DNA of 53,252 nt, from the NCBI GenBank assembly GCA_964550025.1, contig CAZJYI010000074.1, forward strand, positions 1 through 53,252. Reading direction: 5' to 3'. The translations under genes and the position numbers were made by a program. The DNA comes from CAZJYI01 sp964550025. Its GTDB lineage: Bacteria > Verrucomicrobiota > Kiritimatiellia > UBA8416 > CAYOBW01. The stretch's first letter is position 1. Every line of letters begins with the position of its first letter. Below the pieces are notes generated by a model. That model ran no database searches and was not told the DNA's origin. It saw nothing but the letters and a program-made list of their open reading frames with translations. Shown here one piece after another: positions 41,973 to 50,618 of this stretch.

Positions 41973-42407
41973 AGCAGATCCGATTCCCCGGAGAATGGCC
42001 ACACAAGGCACAAAATGCACAAAAGCGTGGTAGAGATGGACTGCCTCCCAAGGTCGAGGTCCCTCGCCGAGTAGTGAGCCGTGTCGAGATGGAACAACGC
42101 AGAGAAGTCCTTTCCCTTCTGTACTACAACCCGCCATTTTCTTGTCTTTTTGACACGATTTACAGGATCTACGGGATGGGAGAGGTTATCCTGTAGATCC
42201 TGTCCAGCATTCCCGTTCGGTTGCGGCAGTGCTGCGCTGCGGATTCTGTGACTTTTGTGGCCATTCCTGCTGAGTCTTCCCGCCTGGTCCTTACATTCAA
42301 CCGCGCCACTTGCTCGGTTGCGCCCTCCCATATCAGAGTGACTCCGAGCCCCGGAATCCGTTACTATCCCGATCACTGGCAACACATCTGCGAAGGGACT
42401 CTCGAGA
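41973..42407. other. Gap filled by a composite inverted-repeat element
   Basis: A 435-base stretch with no gene. Most of it (41990-42270) is the composite repeat listed separately. The last 130 bases are the leader of the M60-like gene, with GAAGGGA near 42394 as a possible binding site. Confidence 0.6.
41990..42270. repeat. Composite element bounded by inverted GAATGGCCACA repeats
   Basis: The left end (41990-42018) reads GGAGAATGGCCACACAAGGCACAAAAT. The right end (42243-42270) is its imperfect inverse (ATTCTGTGACTTTTGTGGCC). Inside, ACAGGATCTACGGGAT at 42162-42177 and ATCCTGTAGATCCTGT at 42188-42203 form a hairpin with one mismatch and a 10-base loop. No transposase is encoded, so this would be a non-autonomous (MITE- or REP-like) element. 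Its AT content is higher than that of neighbouring genes. Confidence 0.6.
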
Positions 42408-43937
42408 ATGAAGCGAACTCTTGTATCCGTATCCGTCTTCCTCTGTATGCTCACTCTGTCTCCCGCCGCGATGGATGTCGAGGCGGTCAAAGCCGACATG
42501 CGGTTCTTCGCCGATGCAAGCTGCAGCCGCCTGAAGGAGGGCGTCCGGGCAAAGGACCTGGAGAGCTTCAAGAGCGACTTGCTGAAGACGGTGGCGGCCG
42601 GGATGCTGAAGGGGACGTATGACAAGACGTACCGGGCGGCGACCTACGAGGCGTATCCCTCTCCTCGCGAGCTGCAGAGGGTCCTGAAGCTGGGCCGCGG
42701 CTTCAGCCGCTACGAGAACATCACCGGAATCTACCTGGAGGCGGGAGAGAACGTGGTATTCGTGGGCGCCGCCGGCGGAAAAAAGCTCTCGCTGCTGATC
42801 CCGGACTGGATGCGCAAACCGCCTCCCGGAATCAAGCCCACCAAGGACCCCAACGGGTGGGGGTTGAAACGGCAGGAAATCCCCCTCGAGACAGGGCTCA
42901 ACGTGATCGACGTCAAGAAGGCGAGTAACGCGTACATCAGCTATTTCGACGACCACGCCGCGACGGCGCCCAAGGTGTGCGTGCACTTCCCGACCGGAAA
43001 GGTGAACGGCTTCTTCGATGCCACGAAGCACACGAACGCGGATTGGGACCGCCTGCTGGAAAACGCGGTGAGTCCCATCCTGGATGCCCGCGGCAAGCAC
43101 ATCCAGGTCGCCTACCCGGTGGAGTGGTTCAAGGTCTACACGTCCGGCAAGGGCGTGGAGTTGATCAACAACTACGACACAATGCTCAACCACCACTACA
43201 CGCTGTTGGGATTGGTGAAGCACAAGAAGACCCCGAAGAACCGCATCCTCGCGCGCGTGAACTTCAACTACTACATGTTCCGCGACGGGGACGGCGTGGC
43301 GTACTTGGGAAACAAGGGCACCATGCGCATGGTGGCGGATCCGGGCGTGGTGATCGTCGGCGATCCCTGTTGGGGTTTCTGCCACGAAGTCGGGCACGCG
43401 CTGCAGATGCGGCAGATCACCTGGGGCGGCCTGACGGAAGTGAGCAACAACATCCTCACTCTCTATACAACCACCGCCATGGGCAACCCCAGCCGGATCA
43501 AACGGCAAAACAACTATGGCAAGGCGCGCAAGAAGATCGTTGAGGCGGATCCGAGAATCTCCTACCTTGCCGATGGCGATGTCTTCAACCGACTGGTTCC
43601 CTTCTGGCAGCTTCATCTCTATTCCGCGCGAAACGGCAAACCCGACTTCTACGCCGACGTCATGGAGCAGATACGACTCCGCCCGGATGCCGGTGGCGGC
43701 AACGACGCGATCCGGAACCAGTTCGAGTTCGTGAAGATCTGCTGCGACGTGGCCAAGCTGGACCTGACCGACTTCTTCGAGAAATGGGGTTTCTTCTGGG
43801 TTGGAGAGCTCACGGTAAAAGACTACCGCACCTACAACTACAAGATCACCCAACAGATGGTCGACGAGACGAAGGCCTACATCGCAAAGAAGAACTACAA
43901 GAAGCCCACCGAAGACATCACCCTGATCGAGGACTGA
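42408..43937 (+). CDS. Secreted M60-like (enhancin-type) metallopeptidase
   Basis: A 509-residue exported protein with signal peptide MKRTLVSVSVFLCMLTLSPA. The gluzincin motif HEVGHALQM is at 326-334, and the downstream glutamate is E344 in WGGLTE, matching the HExGHx(8-24)E form of M60-like peptidases. The segment before it (FRDGDGVAYLGNKGTMRM) and the preceding beta domain (YENITGIYLEAGENVVFVG) fit family layout. Known members cleave glycoproteins such as mucins, often in gut bacteria or pathogens. Here it may help degrade glycosylated proteins in sediment or host material (inference). It is followed by an SGNH esterase, so the two may act together on acetylated glycans. Confidence 0.85.
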   Translation: MKRTLVSVSVFLCMLTLSPAAMDVEAVKADMRFFADASCSRLKEGVRAKDLESFKSDLLKTVAAGMLKGTYDKTYRAATYEAYPSPRELQRVLKLGRGFSRYENITGIYLEAGENVVFVGAAGGKKLSLLIPDWMRKPPPGIKPTKDPNGWGLKRQEIPLETGLNVIDVKKASNAYISYFDDHAATAPKVCVHFPTGKVNGFFDATKHTNADWDRLLENAVSPILDARGKHIQVAYPVEWFKVYTSGKGVELINNYDTMLNHHYTLLGLVKHKKTPKNRILARVNFNYYMFRDGDGVAYLGNKGTMRMVADPGVVIVGDPCWGFCHEVGHALQMRQITWGGLTEVSNNILTLYTTTAMGNPSRIKRQNNYGKARKKIVEADPRISYLADGDVFNRLVPFWQLHLYSARNGKPDFYADVMEQIRLRPDAGGGNDAIRNQFEFVKICCDVAKLDLTDFFEKWGFFWVGELTVKDYRTYNYKITQQMVDETKAYIAKKNYKKPTEDITLIED

Positions 43938-43998
43938 ACCATGCGTGGGCAATGCGCAATCGGCGAAAGACCACGGATGCCATGGTCATTCCTTACGG

Positions 43999-44103
43999 CA
44001 CCGTCATGGGGACGGACGGCGTGGAAGCCGTCCCTCCAATACGCAAGAACGGCTTTCTTCACTCGCTGGAGGGTCGGGTTACACCCCGACCGTGCCGGTG
44101 AAG
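43999..44103 (+). repeat. Dispersed repeat, copy 2
   Basis: The core at 44066-44096 matches 37493-37523 perfectly in inverted orientation. The left part (GGCGTGGAAGCCGTCCCTCC near 44018-44037) is a hairpin of the kind seen in REP-like elements. The copy lies in the gap just before the esterase gene and is followed by its GGGAGAG binding site. Confidence 0.65.
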
Positions 44104-44120
44104 AGCCGGGAGAGCAAACC

Positions 44121-45920
44121 GTGCCACGGATGCAGTGCGGGGCGTTCCGAATCGCGGCATGCGTAGCCGTGGCCCTGCTGTCGGCAGCCACGGTCTCCTA
44201 CGCGGCGCACTATCGCGTCGTCCTGTTGGGCGGCCAGTCCAACATGGACGGCCGCGGGGACACCGCCGGTCTGCCGGCGCAACTGCAGTTGCCCCAGACA
44301 AACGTACTCTTCTACCACGGGCAGAGCGGCCGGTCGATTCCCGCCAACACGTGGACCAACCTGGCGCCGGGCAGCGGCACGGATTTCGGGCCCGAGGTGA
44401 CGTTCGGACGCACCGTAGCCGACGCCTTCCCGACCGGCCACCTGGCCCTGGTCAAGTATGCGTCCGGAGGAACCGACCTGGAAAACGACTGGGACCCGGC
44501 GTCCGGCGGCGTGTACACCACTTTCCGCAACGTCGTTACAGGCGCCACCAATGCGCTCACTGCCGCCGGCCACACGTTTGACTTCACCGCCATGCTCTGG
44601 ACCCAGGGCGAACGCGACGCCAGGAACGGTCGCACGCAGGTGCAGTACGAGGCGGACTTGACCGAGTTCATCGCCGACGTTCGTGCACGCTACGGTGCCG
44701 CGCTGCCGTTCTTCGTCAGCCAGCTCTCGTCGGACCAGACCAACCTGCCGGCAGCCGGACTGGCGGCAATCCGCGCGGCCCAGGCCAACATCGCGGCAGC
44801 GGATCCGGACACGGTCATGACGGTCACCGATACCTTCGGATTGATGACCGACAACCTGCACTTCAACACCGACGGTCAGAAGAGCCTGGGCCAGGCGCTG
44901 GGAACGGCATTCGCCGACTTCGTCCGCGGTGCGTCCGCGTCGCTCCACTTCACCGGCATCCAGGTTTCCAACGTGACCGCCACTTCGGTCTGCGCATCGG
45001 CCACGGTCAGCACAAGTGCGGACGCGGTGTACCTTCTTGGCGACACAACGGATCACGGAGAGGCGATCGGCAGCTGGTCGTTGACCAATGTACTGGGCAG
45101 TGCGGCGGCCGGGGCACAAGTCGAAGGGCGGTTCATCGACCTGGCGCCGAACACGACGTACGCCCTGCGGTTCTGGGCGACAAACACATCACTCGGCACA
45201 CAGGCGTGGTCGGCGCCGGTCAGTGTCAAGACCGCCGTCGCCCAACCCGAGACCTCCAACCCCATCGCGCACTACGCGTTCGACACCGACTTCCGCGATT
45301 CGTCGGGCAACGGCAACGACCTGGCAATCGGCAGCGGCAGTCCTTCGATCACCACCAACGCGGGAGAGCACTGCTTCGGCGGCGGGGCGCTGGACCTTGC
45401 CTCCACGATCTCCGACCAGTCCTACCTGAGCCCGGCTACTTCGTTTGTGTTCGCGGCAGACCAGCCGTGGTCGGTGGCCTTCTGGGGCCGGCGCCGTCCC
45501 GGCACCGACAAACGAACCGGCATGGTGGTCGGGAACGTCGGCAACAGGAACGACTTCATCTGGACCCCAAACAACTCCTCCGTGGTTCAGGGCCTGCGCT
45601 TCCGCAACTCCTCGGGCGGCAATGCCGATTTTGCCGGCATCTCCGACGACCACCAGTTCCATCACTGGGTGGTCGTAGCGGACGGAGAGGGAAACGTGAC
45701 GGCCTACCGCGACAACACGCCCCTGGGAGCCCAGGCCAGAGCAACCACCTTCCTCATCGACGGCGTGGGACATGCCTACAACAGCACGATTCATTCGTAC
45801 GACGGCCAGATCGACGAACTGTACATCTTCGACGAGTCAATCGACCCCAACACCATCGACCTCCTCTACCGCACAAACGGAGAAGCACCGCCGAAAGGGA
45901 CGCTTCTGCTGGTGAGGTAG
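44121..45920 (+). CDS. Secreted SGNH sialate-O-acetylesterase-like protein with LamG domain
   Basis: A 599-residue exported protein. I start at GTG 44121, six bases after GGGAGAG; a longer in-frame start at 43941 lies in the repeat and gives an implausible leader. The signal peptide follows (RIAACVAVALLSAATV). The catalytic block I is LLGGQSNMDGRGD (Ser40). Block V, with the Asp-His pair, is DNLHFNTDGQK near 243. A fibronectin-like segment (about 275-370) follows, then a LamG/concanavalin-like domain (about 375-585; AHYAFDTDFRDSSGNGNDLA, VAFWGRRRPG, GQIDELYIFDESI). Family enzymes remove O-acetyl groups from sialic acids or plant glycans; LamG would bind the glycan. It follows the M60-like peptidase gene. 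Confidence 0.86.
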   Translation: MPRMQCGAFRIAACVAVALLSAATVSYAAHYRVVLLGGQSNMDGRGDTAGLPAQLQLPQTNVLFYHGQSGRSIPANTWTNLAPGSGTDFGPEVTFGRTVADAFPTGHLALVKYASGGTDLENDWDPASGGVYTTFRNVVTGATNALTAAGHTFDFTAMLWTQGERDARNGRTQVQYEADLTEFIADVRARYGAALPFFVSQLSSDQTNLPAAGLAAIRAAQANIAAADPDTVMTVTDTFGLMTDNLHFNTDGQKSLGQALGTAFADFVRGASASLHFTGIQVSNVTATSVCASATVSTSADAVYLLGDTTDHGEAIGSWSLTNVLGSAAAGAQVEGRFIDLAPNTTYALRFWATNTSLGTQAWSAPVSVKTAVAQPETSNPIAHYAFDTDFRDSSGNGNDLAIGSGSPSITTNAGEHCFGGGALDLASTISDQSYLSPATSFVFAADQPWSVAFWGRRRPGTDKRTGMVVGNVGNRNDFIWTPNNSSVVQGLRFRNSSGGNADFAGISDDHQFHHWVVVADGEGNVTAYRDNTPLGAQARATTFLIDGVGHAYNSTIHSYDGQIDELYIFDESIDPNTIDLLYRTNGEAPPKGTLLLVR

Positions 45921-45946
45921 AGAGCTCTCGATTACGTGCTGTCGGA

Positions 45947-46117
45947 TTAGCCCGGGTTTCGCAGCCCTGCCAGCGAAACCCGGGCTAGCCGCTTGAGCGC
46001 ATCCGCCGCCTCTCCTCGAATTCTCCAGTTGCAGGGAAAGGTCAGTGCACCGAAGAGCCCTTCCCGATCGCGTGCGTTGAACAACTCTTGAATGTCCGGC
46101 TCTTCCGGTAATGCCAT
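45947..46117 (-). CDS. Short HEAT-repeat-like protein, probably truncated by a palindromic element
   Basis: A 56-codon frame from ATG 46117, with GAGGG seven bases upstream. DREGLFGALTFPCNWRIRGE followed by AADALKRL has the look of one HEAT repeat. The remaining residues and the stop codon are encoded by the palindrome at 45948-45987, so the original gene was probably longer and lost its 3' part. It may be a relic or a very small protein. Confidence is low. Confidence 0.35.
   Translation of the reverse strand: MALPEEPDIQELFNARDREGLFGALTFPCNWRIRGEAADALKRLARVSLAGLRNPG
45948..45987. repeat. Perfect 15-bp inverted repeat (REP- or terminator-like)
   Basis: TAGCCCGGGTTTCGC (45948-45962) pairs with GCGAAACCCGGGCTA (45973-45987) around a 10-base loop. 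It begins 28 bases after the stop of the esterase gene and could end that transcript, though no U tract follows. It also supplies the last codons of the minus-strand frame. Confidence 0.6.
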
Positions 46118-46479
46118 GGTGTTCCCTCTCATGCGGCGGGGGCAGAAGGCCGACAGAGGCCTGTCCTCACAGAAGCTCTAAGAAACCGGTCTGCTGTCCC
46201 ACCTAAGACCCCGATATGTCAGCAGGAAAGCTATGAGAAACGGACTGGCCGGTCAAGACCGCCGCTCTGCGCGGCGGAACACTCTACGTGCCGGTATTCC
46301 CCAAACGCCTTTGGCCCATCTTTCGGGCCGGGAATCAGAACCCAAGGCTGCGCGACAGCCGATGGAACGCGCGCTGCTTTAGGTGTTCGTCAGATACATA
46401 ACCGACTCTCAGCCCAGGGGTTACTGGGGAGGAGCAACAATGTGCGGTCACCAATCCATGGTGCGGCGCACTTCAGTCG

Positions 46480-48159
46480 TCATTCCTGCTTCTTCATTTC
46501 CACCAGCGCATCGGCGAAAGCAGCTCCGGCACGGACAAAGAACTTGGGCGAGCCATGGTAATGATATCCCTGGTTCGATACGTTGTTGCGCAGGTACTCG
46601 GTTTCTTCGGGCGTACGCACGATTTCTATGATTCCAACCTTAATCTTCTTCTCCAGCCTGTTTCGTTCCTTGCCCTCTAGTCTGTCAGGACCGCCCATCT
46701 TCTCCTTGTACGCGCGAATCCTGGACTGCAGTTTCGCATGAGGATGATTGGGGTCATCTCCCCTGTACTGCATCACGCGATCGAGCTTGCTTTGGATCTC
46801 GCCAATCCGGGCGTCCCAGAACTCGGCGGTCCGCACAGCCGCGACAGTTCCTTTGAACTCCTCATAGCCCGCGGGTGCGGCCATCCCCTCTCGGAAGGGG
46901 ACGGGTCCGTCGACCTTGCCGCCTTGGCCAAAGACGCCGATGACAAAAGGCAGCTTCGGTGACTTCAGTTCCTTTCGGACGTTGCGGATGAGGTGAGCGA
47001 GAAGCCAGCTATACTGTTCATACCCCCGGGGCTTGTCGCCGTTCGGATACGTTGTAGAGGCGATCATATCGTTGTAGCCCTGGAACCAGACAAAACCGGC
47101 AATCACGTATCCCTGCTTCGGGTCGTAGGCCGGGTGGTGTTTGCCCGGATCGTCCAGGACGGACCTGATGATCCGCATCATCTTCTCGTAGTACTCGCCG
47201 CCCTCAGTCAGCAGTTTCTGCCGTTCTGCTTTCTTTGCCGCTACATACGCCGGGACGCCGGCCCGGCCGCCATCAAGTGTCTGGGCGGTGTCAATCTCGA
47301 CGGTTTCGACCTTGCCCGCACGGCACAGTGCAATCTCCAGTTTCCAGCCATCATTTCGGACTTCGTTGAACCACAGGTCACGCCACCGTCGGACCGGGTT
47401 CTCGCGCAACCCCCGGCCGTTGAGTCCGATAATCAGGTCGCCTTTCCTAAGCGGGATCGAGGTCAGGTTTCCCTTCTTCTCGTACACCTGGCTCACGTAG
47501 ATCGGGTGTACGCCATTGACCTCGCCTATTGGGAACCCTTTTGCGATCTGCAGGTGGTTGCCGCGTCCTGCCGGCGGTACGAAGCCGTCGGGCAGTTTGA
47601 TGCTCGCCGGGATCGGCAGTGGCGGCGGCGCGGAGTCCGGGTGGTCGGGGTGTCCCTTTGGCGGCGTCCACTCCTTGCCGGTGGGCGGGCGAAACTGGCT
47701 GTGAAGGTTCTTGCCGCCCCAGGCGGTCTTGATGATCAGGAGCGGTTCCTGAAGCGTCTCATGCAGTGTGACGCCAAACCCCAGCTCAGGGCCGTAGTTG
47801 CCGCCTGCCTTGTCCTTGCCGAGCACCAGTCCGCCGAACCCGCGCGGCAACGGGCCGCTGGAGATGGTGGTAAAGGGTTTGCCATCTTCATCTCTGCCGC
47901 CAATCTCCCTCACGACGCGGACGTCGTTGTGGATCCGGACCTTGCCGTTCTCATCGACGAGTTTGTCGTACAGGGGCTTGGTCTCAGGGGAATCAGCCAA
48001 CCCCGCCAGCGTATGCCATTTGGCCGGCTCCTGCATGTTGGACTGCCCGGCAAGGATCACCACTTTGAGGGGTTTCTTGCCCGCAATAGCCGGCAGCACA
48101 GCAACCAGCGTGGCAAGAGCAACCAGCCCAAGTTCGTATCGATTAGCATTACTTCTCAT
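46480..48159 (-). CDS. Secreted SGNH sialate-O-acetylesterase-like protein with internal PDZ
   Basis: A 559-residue exported protein from ATG 48159, preceded by AAAGGAAAC. The signal peptide is MRSNANRYELGLVALATLVA. Block I is VILAGQSNMQEPAK (Ser40), and a second conserved block is IKTAWGGKNLHSQF. The block with YQGYND-like residues is GFVWFQGYNDMI, and the final His block is NQGYHYHGSPKFF. So the active site looks complete. Between about 215 and 310 there is a PDZ-like insert (RKGDLIIGLNGRGLRENPVR), unusual for this family. It may hold the enzyme on a partner or substrate peptide. It is 103 bases from the next minus-strand gene, and the three genes to 53174 may form one unit. Confidence 0.84.
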   Translation of the reverse strand: MRSNANRYELGLVALATLVAVLPAIAGKKPLKVVILAGQSNMQEPAKWHTLAGLADSPETKPLYDKLVDENGKVRIHNDVRVVREIGGRDEDGKPFTTISSGPLPRGFGGLVLGKDKAGGNYGPELGFGVTLHETLQEPLLIIKTAWGGKNLHSQFRPPTGKEWTPPKGHPDHPDSAPPPLPIPASIKLPDGFVPPAGRGNHLQIAKGFPIGEVNGVHPIYVSQVYEKKGNLTSIPLRKGDLIIGLNGRGLRENPVRRWRDLWFNEVRNDGWKLEIALCRAGKVETVEIDTAQTLDGGRAGVPAYVAAKKAERQKLLTEGGEYYEKMMRIIRSVLDDPGKHHPAYDPKQGYVIAGFVWFQGYNDMIASTTYPNGDKPRGYEQYSWLLAHLIRNVRKELKSPKLPFVIGVFGQGGKVDGPVPFREGMAAPAGYEEFKGTVAAVRTAEFWDARIGEIQSKLDRVMQYRGDDPNHPHAKLQSRIRAYKEKMGGPDRLEGKERNRLEKKIKVGIIEIVRTPEETEYLRNNVSNQGYHYHGSPKFFVRAGAAFADALVEMKKQE

Positions 48160-48262
48160 ATTCCGTTTCCTTTGGGATTTCTTACTCGTAATCCTACTCT
48201 TAATCCCTCTTTGGTTCGTGCTTCAAACAGATTGAGAGTAAGAAAGCCCCATTCCTACATGT

Positions 48263-50572
48263 CTATCTGGCCCCCTTCAGGTCGGCTTTGAGACGCCCCT
48301 CCAACCTGAAGCCGAACTTCACGTGCCGCCTTCCGTGATCTACCATGACGGCCAGGTGGTTCTTTCCCTTCTTGAGCTGCTTTAGTGCGTACGGCGTCAA
48401 GGGCACTGATGCACCAAGGGCTCTGCTCTCTGCGTTGACAATCGCCACAAGGTGGCCATTCAAGTACACCTTGAAATTGCGTATCTTGTAGAACCCGCAG
48501 CGAATCGTAAGGGATTCATAGGTCAGCTCGTCTTTGACCTCGAACGTGGTGCGGAGCAGCCCCACATGTCCGCTGGGCCACGCGGTCGGGAGGACAACTT
48601 CGTCCCAGCCGGCGTCGTCACACTGCGGTTTCTCCCAGCCCTCAGGAGCATGAGCGGGCACCTCGACGACGGTCAGACGCCACCGCTGCCACTGGTTCTC
48701 AGGGTACTTTGCCGGCCCTTTTCCGTGGTTCAGCATGGTTGCGTCGCCGAACAGGACGACGGGGGTCTCGGGCACTTTCTCGCCGTGACGCTTTGCCGTG
48801 ATGATGGCGATGTCCGCACGGGTATCGGACTCATCGGACTTAGCGACCGGGGATAACGCGGGAAAGTAGTTGTACTCCCACTTGGGATCGGTGTTGAAAG
48901 GCAATGCGGGCAGTCCCGCGCTGTTGACCAGGCCTTGCACCGGCCTGCGGGTCCAGCCGTAACGGACCATCGCCATTGTGGGCACATCCTTGCAGGATAG
49001 CTTGATGGTTGATCCAGCGACCTCGGCGTTACAGGGGAAGAACTCCCGGTCTGCACCCGCCACCTCGAAGTGCTTCAACGCCTCACCGTCCGCAGACAGG
49101 CCCCGGGCTGTGCCGGGCTTGAAGAATATCGTTCCCACACCATTCTCGAATTCGACACGGTCAAGAAGGGGGCCGGACGAGGGGCCCTTTGCATCGTAGA
49201 AGGTGCTCAACACCCACTGCTTGCAGCGCCCGGCGAGCAATGCTTCATCGGCGGGCTGACCGCTCATCCGGATGTTCCCGGCCCCGGGCAAGATCAGGTC
49301 GATCGCCTTGCTCTCTGCCTGGATCCGACGCTGGAGTTCACGGACGTCCCGGTTCATAGTCGCGTATTCGTACTTGTCGGATCCTGGCGGCATGATCCAT
49401 GCCACGGGAAGGGACGCATCTCCCAGGGATTCGCGAAGGTCATTGGCAACCGGTGTCAACACCTGGGGGGTTATCTGCTTCCCTTCCTTGACGATGGGAT
49501 AGATCTGCTGGGCGGCGTGGGTGATCTCCTCTCTGTCCGTCATTCTCCCGTGTTTGCGAAGCCGCTTGAAGATCACCCATGGGTAGTCATTCCCGAGCTG
49601 GAGCAGCATCCCCTTCAGCACCAACCCGCGCAGGGGGTGGATGACTGCGTTGTAACAGACAGATGGCGCATGAGGCATTTCGATGGGTGACGCTCCGCGG
49701 AGTGGGCCGTCGTACTTCTGCGGACGGTGCTTGAGATTCGTGCGGTAGTCGCGCACGTAGTCGGATACGCCCTTGTCCCATGCCGCCATGTCCTTGGACA
49801 GGTACTCGCACTCCACTTTCAAGAGCTTCGCGCCTTCTCCCGGAATGGTCTGGGCCTTCTCCTGCCCCTCCTTGCTCAACCAGGCCCCGGCAAAGTGGTA
49901 GCCCATGTGCAGGTCCACGATCCCGATGGGGACGTCTACCTCGGCTGCCAGGTCGCGTCCGAGGTAGAACAGTGCGGCTGACATCGCAAGCGCACTCTTC
50001 TTGTCCACGACCTGCCACCCTTCGGTTCCCTGCCGCCCCAGATTGTCCAGCGGTGTCCCCGAGGGCGAGGTCTTGATCCGAATGAATCGACAAGCGTTGT
50101 TCGCCGTCAGTTCGGCCGCCGCCTTTCTGCCCTCCGCGGTTGTGCCGAGAGAGACGTCAATCGAGGACTGGCGGGCGAAGAGAAAGACGTCGCCGACGAC
50201 GACGTTCGAGAGGGTCGTGGGTCCCTCCTTCGCCAAGGCTTCGGCGGGCAGGCGAGGGTCAAGGGTCGAGACGACTTTGAGATCCTGACCCGTTCGGTTG
50301 GTTTTCATCGGAGCGAGCGTTACGTGCCATTTGCCTGATTCATCCGCCTTTCCCGATTTCGTTTGGTCTGAGAAAGTGACTGTGACGGTCGCGTCCTTCT
50401 TGGCAGTGCCCCAGACTGTCAGCGGCTTGTCTCGCTGCAGGACCATGTCGCTGCTGAAGTACCGATTCAGCTCAAGGGCATTGCCCTGCGCAGCGTATCC
50501 CATGTGCATCGCGGCGACCAGAATGGGTGCGACGGCAGTCAATGCCCGCCAGGGCTTGAAGCTTGATATCAT
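48263..50572 (-). CDS. Sialate-O-acetylesterase-like protein with degraded catalytic motifs
   Basis: A 769-residue exported protein. ATG 50572 follows AAGGGAACC; an in-frame ATG eight codons earlier is also possible. The fold follows the long sialate-O-acetylesterase type (ELNRYFSSDMVLQRDKPLTV, then SNVVVGDVFLFARQSSID). The usual catalytic GQSNME is RQSSID here (about residue 130), and the usual WYQGESN is LLQLGNDYPW, so it is probably not an active esterase of the usual kind. An RPE-like palindrome encodes DPRLPAEALAKEG just before the degraded motif. The C-terminal 150 residues (WEKPQCDDAGWDEVVLPTAW, LRTTFEVKDELTYESL, VYLNGHLVAIVNAE) are a galactose-binding-like beta-sandwich shared with the next gene. 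Confidence 0.78.
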   Translation of the reverse strand: MISSFKPWRALTAVAPILVAAMHMGYAAQGNALELNRYFSSDMVLQRDKPLTVWGTAKKDATVTVTFSDQTKSGKADESGKWHVTLAPMKTNRTGQDLKVVSTLDPRLPAEALAKEGPTTLSNVVVGDVFLFARQSSIDVSLGTTAEGRKAAAELTANNACRFIRIKTSPSGTPLDNLGRQGTEGWQVVDKKSALAMSAALFYLGRDLAAEVDVPIGIVDLHMGYHFAGAWLSKEGQEKAQTIPGEGAKLLKVECEYLSKDMAAWDKGVSDYVRDYRTNLKHRPQKYDGPLRGASPIEMPHAPSVCYNAVIHPLRGLVLKGMLLQLGNDYPWVIFKRLRKHGRMTDREEITHAAQQIYPIVKEGKQITPQVLTPVANDLRESLGDASLPVAWIMPPGSDKYEYATMNRDVRELQRRIQAESKAIDLILPGAGNIRMSGQPADEALLAGRCKQWVLSTFYDAKGPSSGPLLDRVEFENGVGTIFFKPGTARGLSADGEALKHFEVAGADREFFPCNAEVAGSTIKLSCKDVPTMAMVRYGWTRRPVQGLVNSAGLPALPFNTDPKWEYNYFPALSPVAKSDESDTRADIAIITAKRHGEKVPETPVVLFGDATMLNHGKGPAKYPENQWQRWRLTVVEVPAHAPEGWEKPQCDDAGWDEVVLPTAWPSGHVGLLRTTFEVKDELTYESLTIRCGFYKIRNFKVYLNGHLVAIVNAESRALGASVPLTPYALKQLKKGKNHLAVMVDHGRRHVKFGFRLEGRLKADLKGAR
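50224..50258. repeat. RPE-like palindromic element in a coding sequence
   Basis: CCTCCTTCGCCAAGGCTTCG and GGCGGGCAGGCGAGGG form a small imperfect palindrome. It is within the coding sequence of the degraded esterase on the minus strand and reads through as a short linker. It is related in form to the element at 3651-3693. Confidence 0.5.
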
Positions 50573-50618
50573 CGTTCGGTTCCCTTCACCAATCATCGCC
50601 CTTCTTCTTGTTCTTCCT

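Larger units (their letters stand above)
45921..46479. other. Gap with palindrome and a truncated small frame
   Basis: It contains the 15-base-arm palindrome at 45948-45987, the small minus-strand frame 45947-46117, and a CCGCCGC-TCTGC-GCGGCGG hairpin at 46259-46277. From 46280 to 46479, next to the stop of the minus-strand esterase gene, I see nothing else. Confidence 0.5.

Noticed and set aside
43941..44120. Longer N-terminus for the SGNH/LamG esterase
   Set aside because: It is encoded by the dispersed repeat and would put 60 odd residues before the signal peptide.
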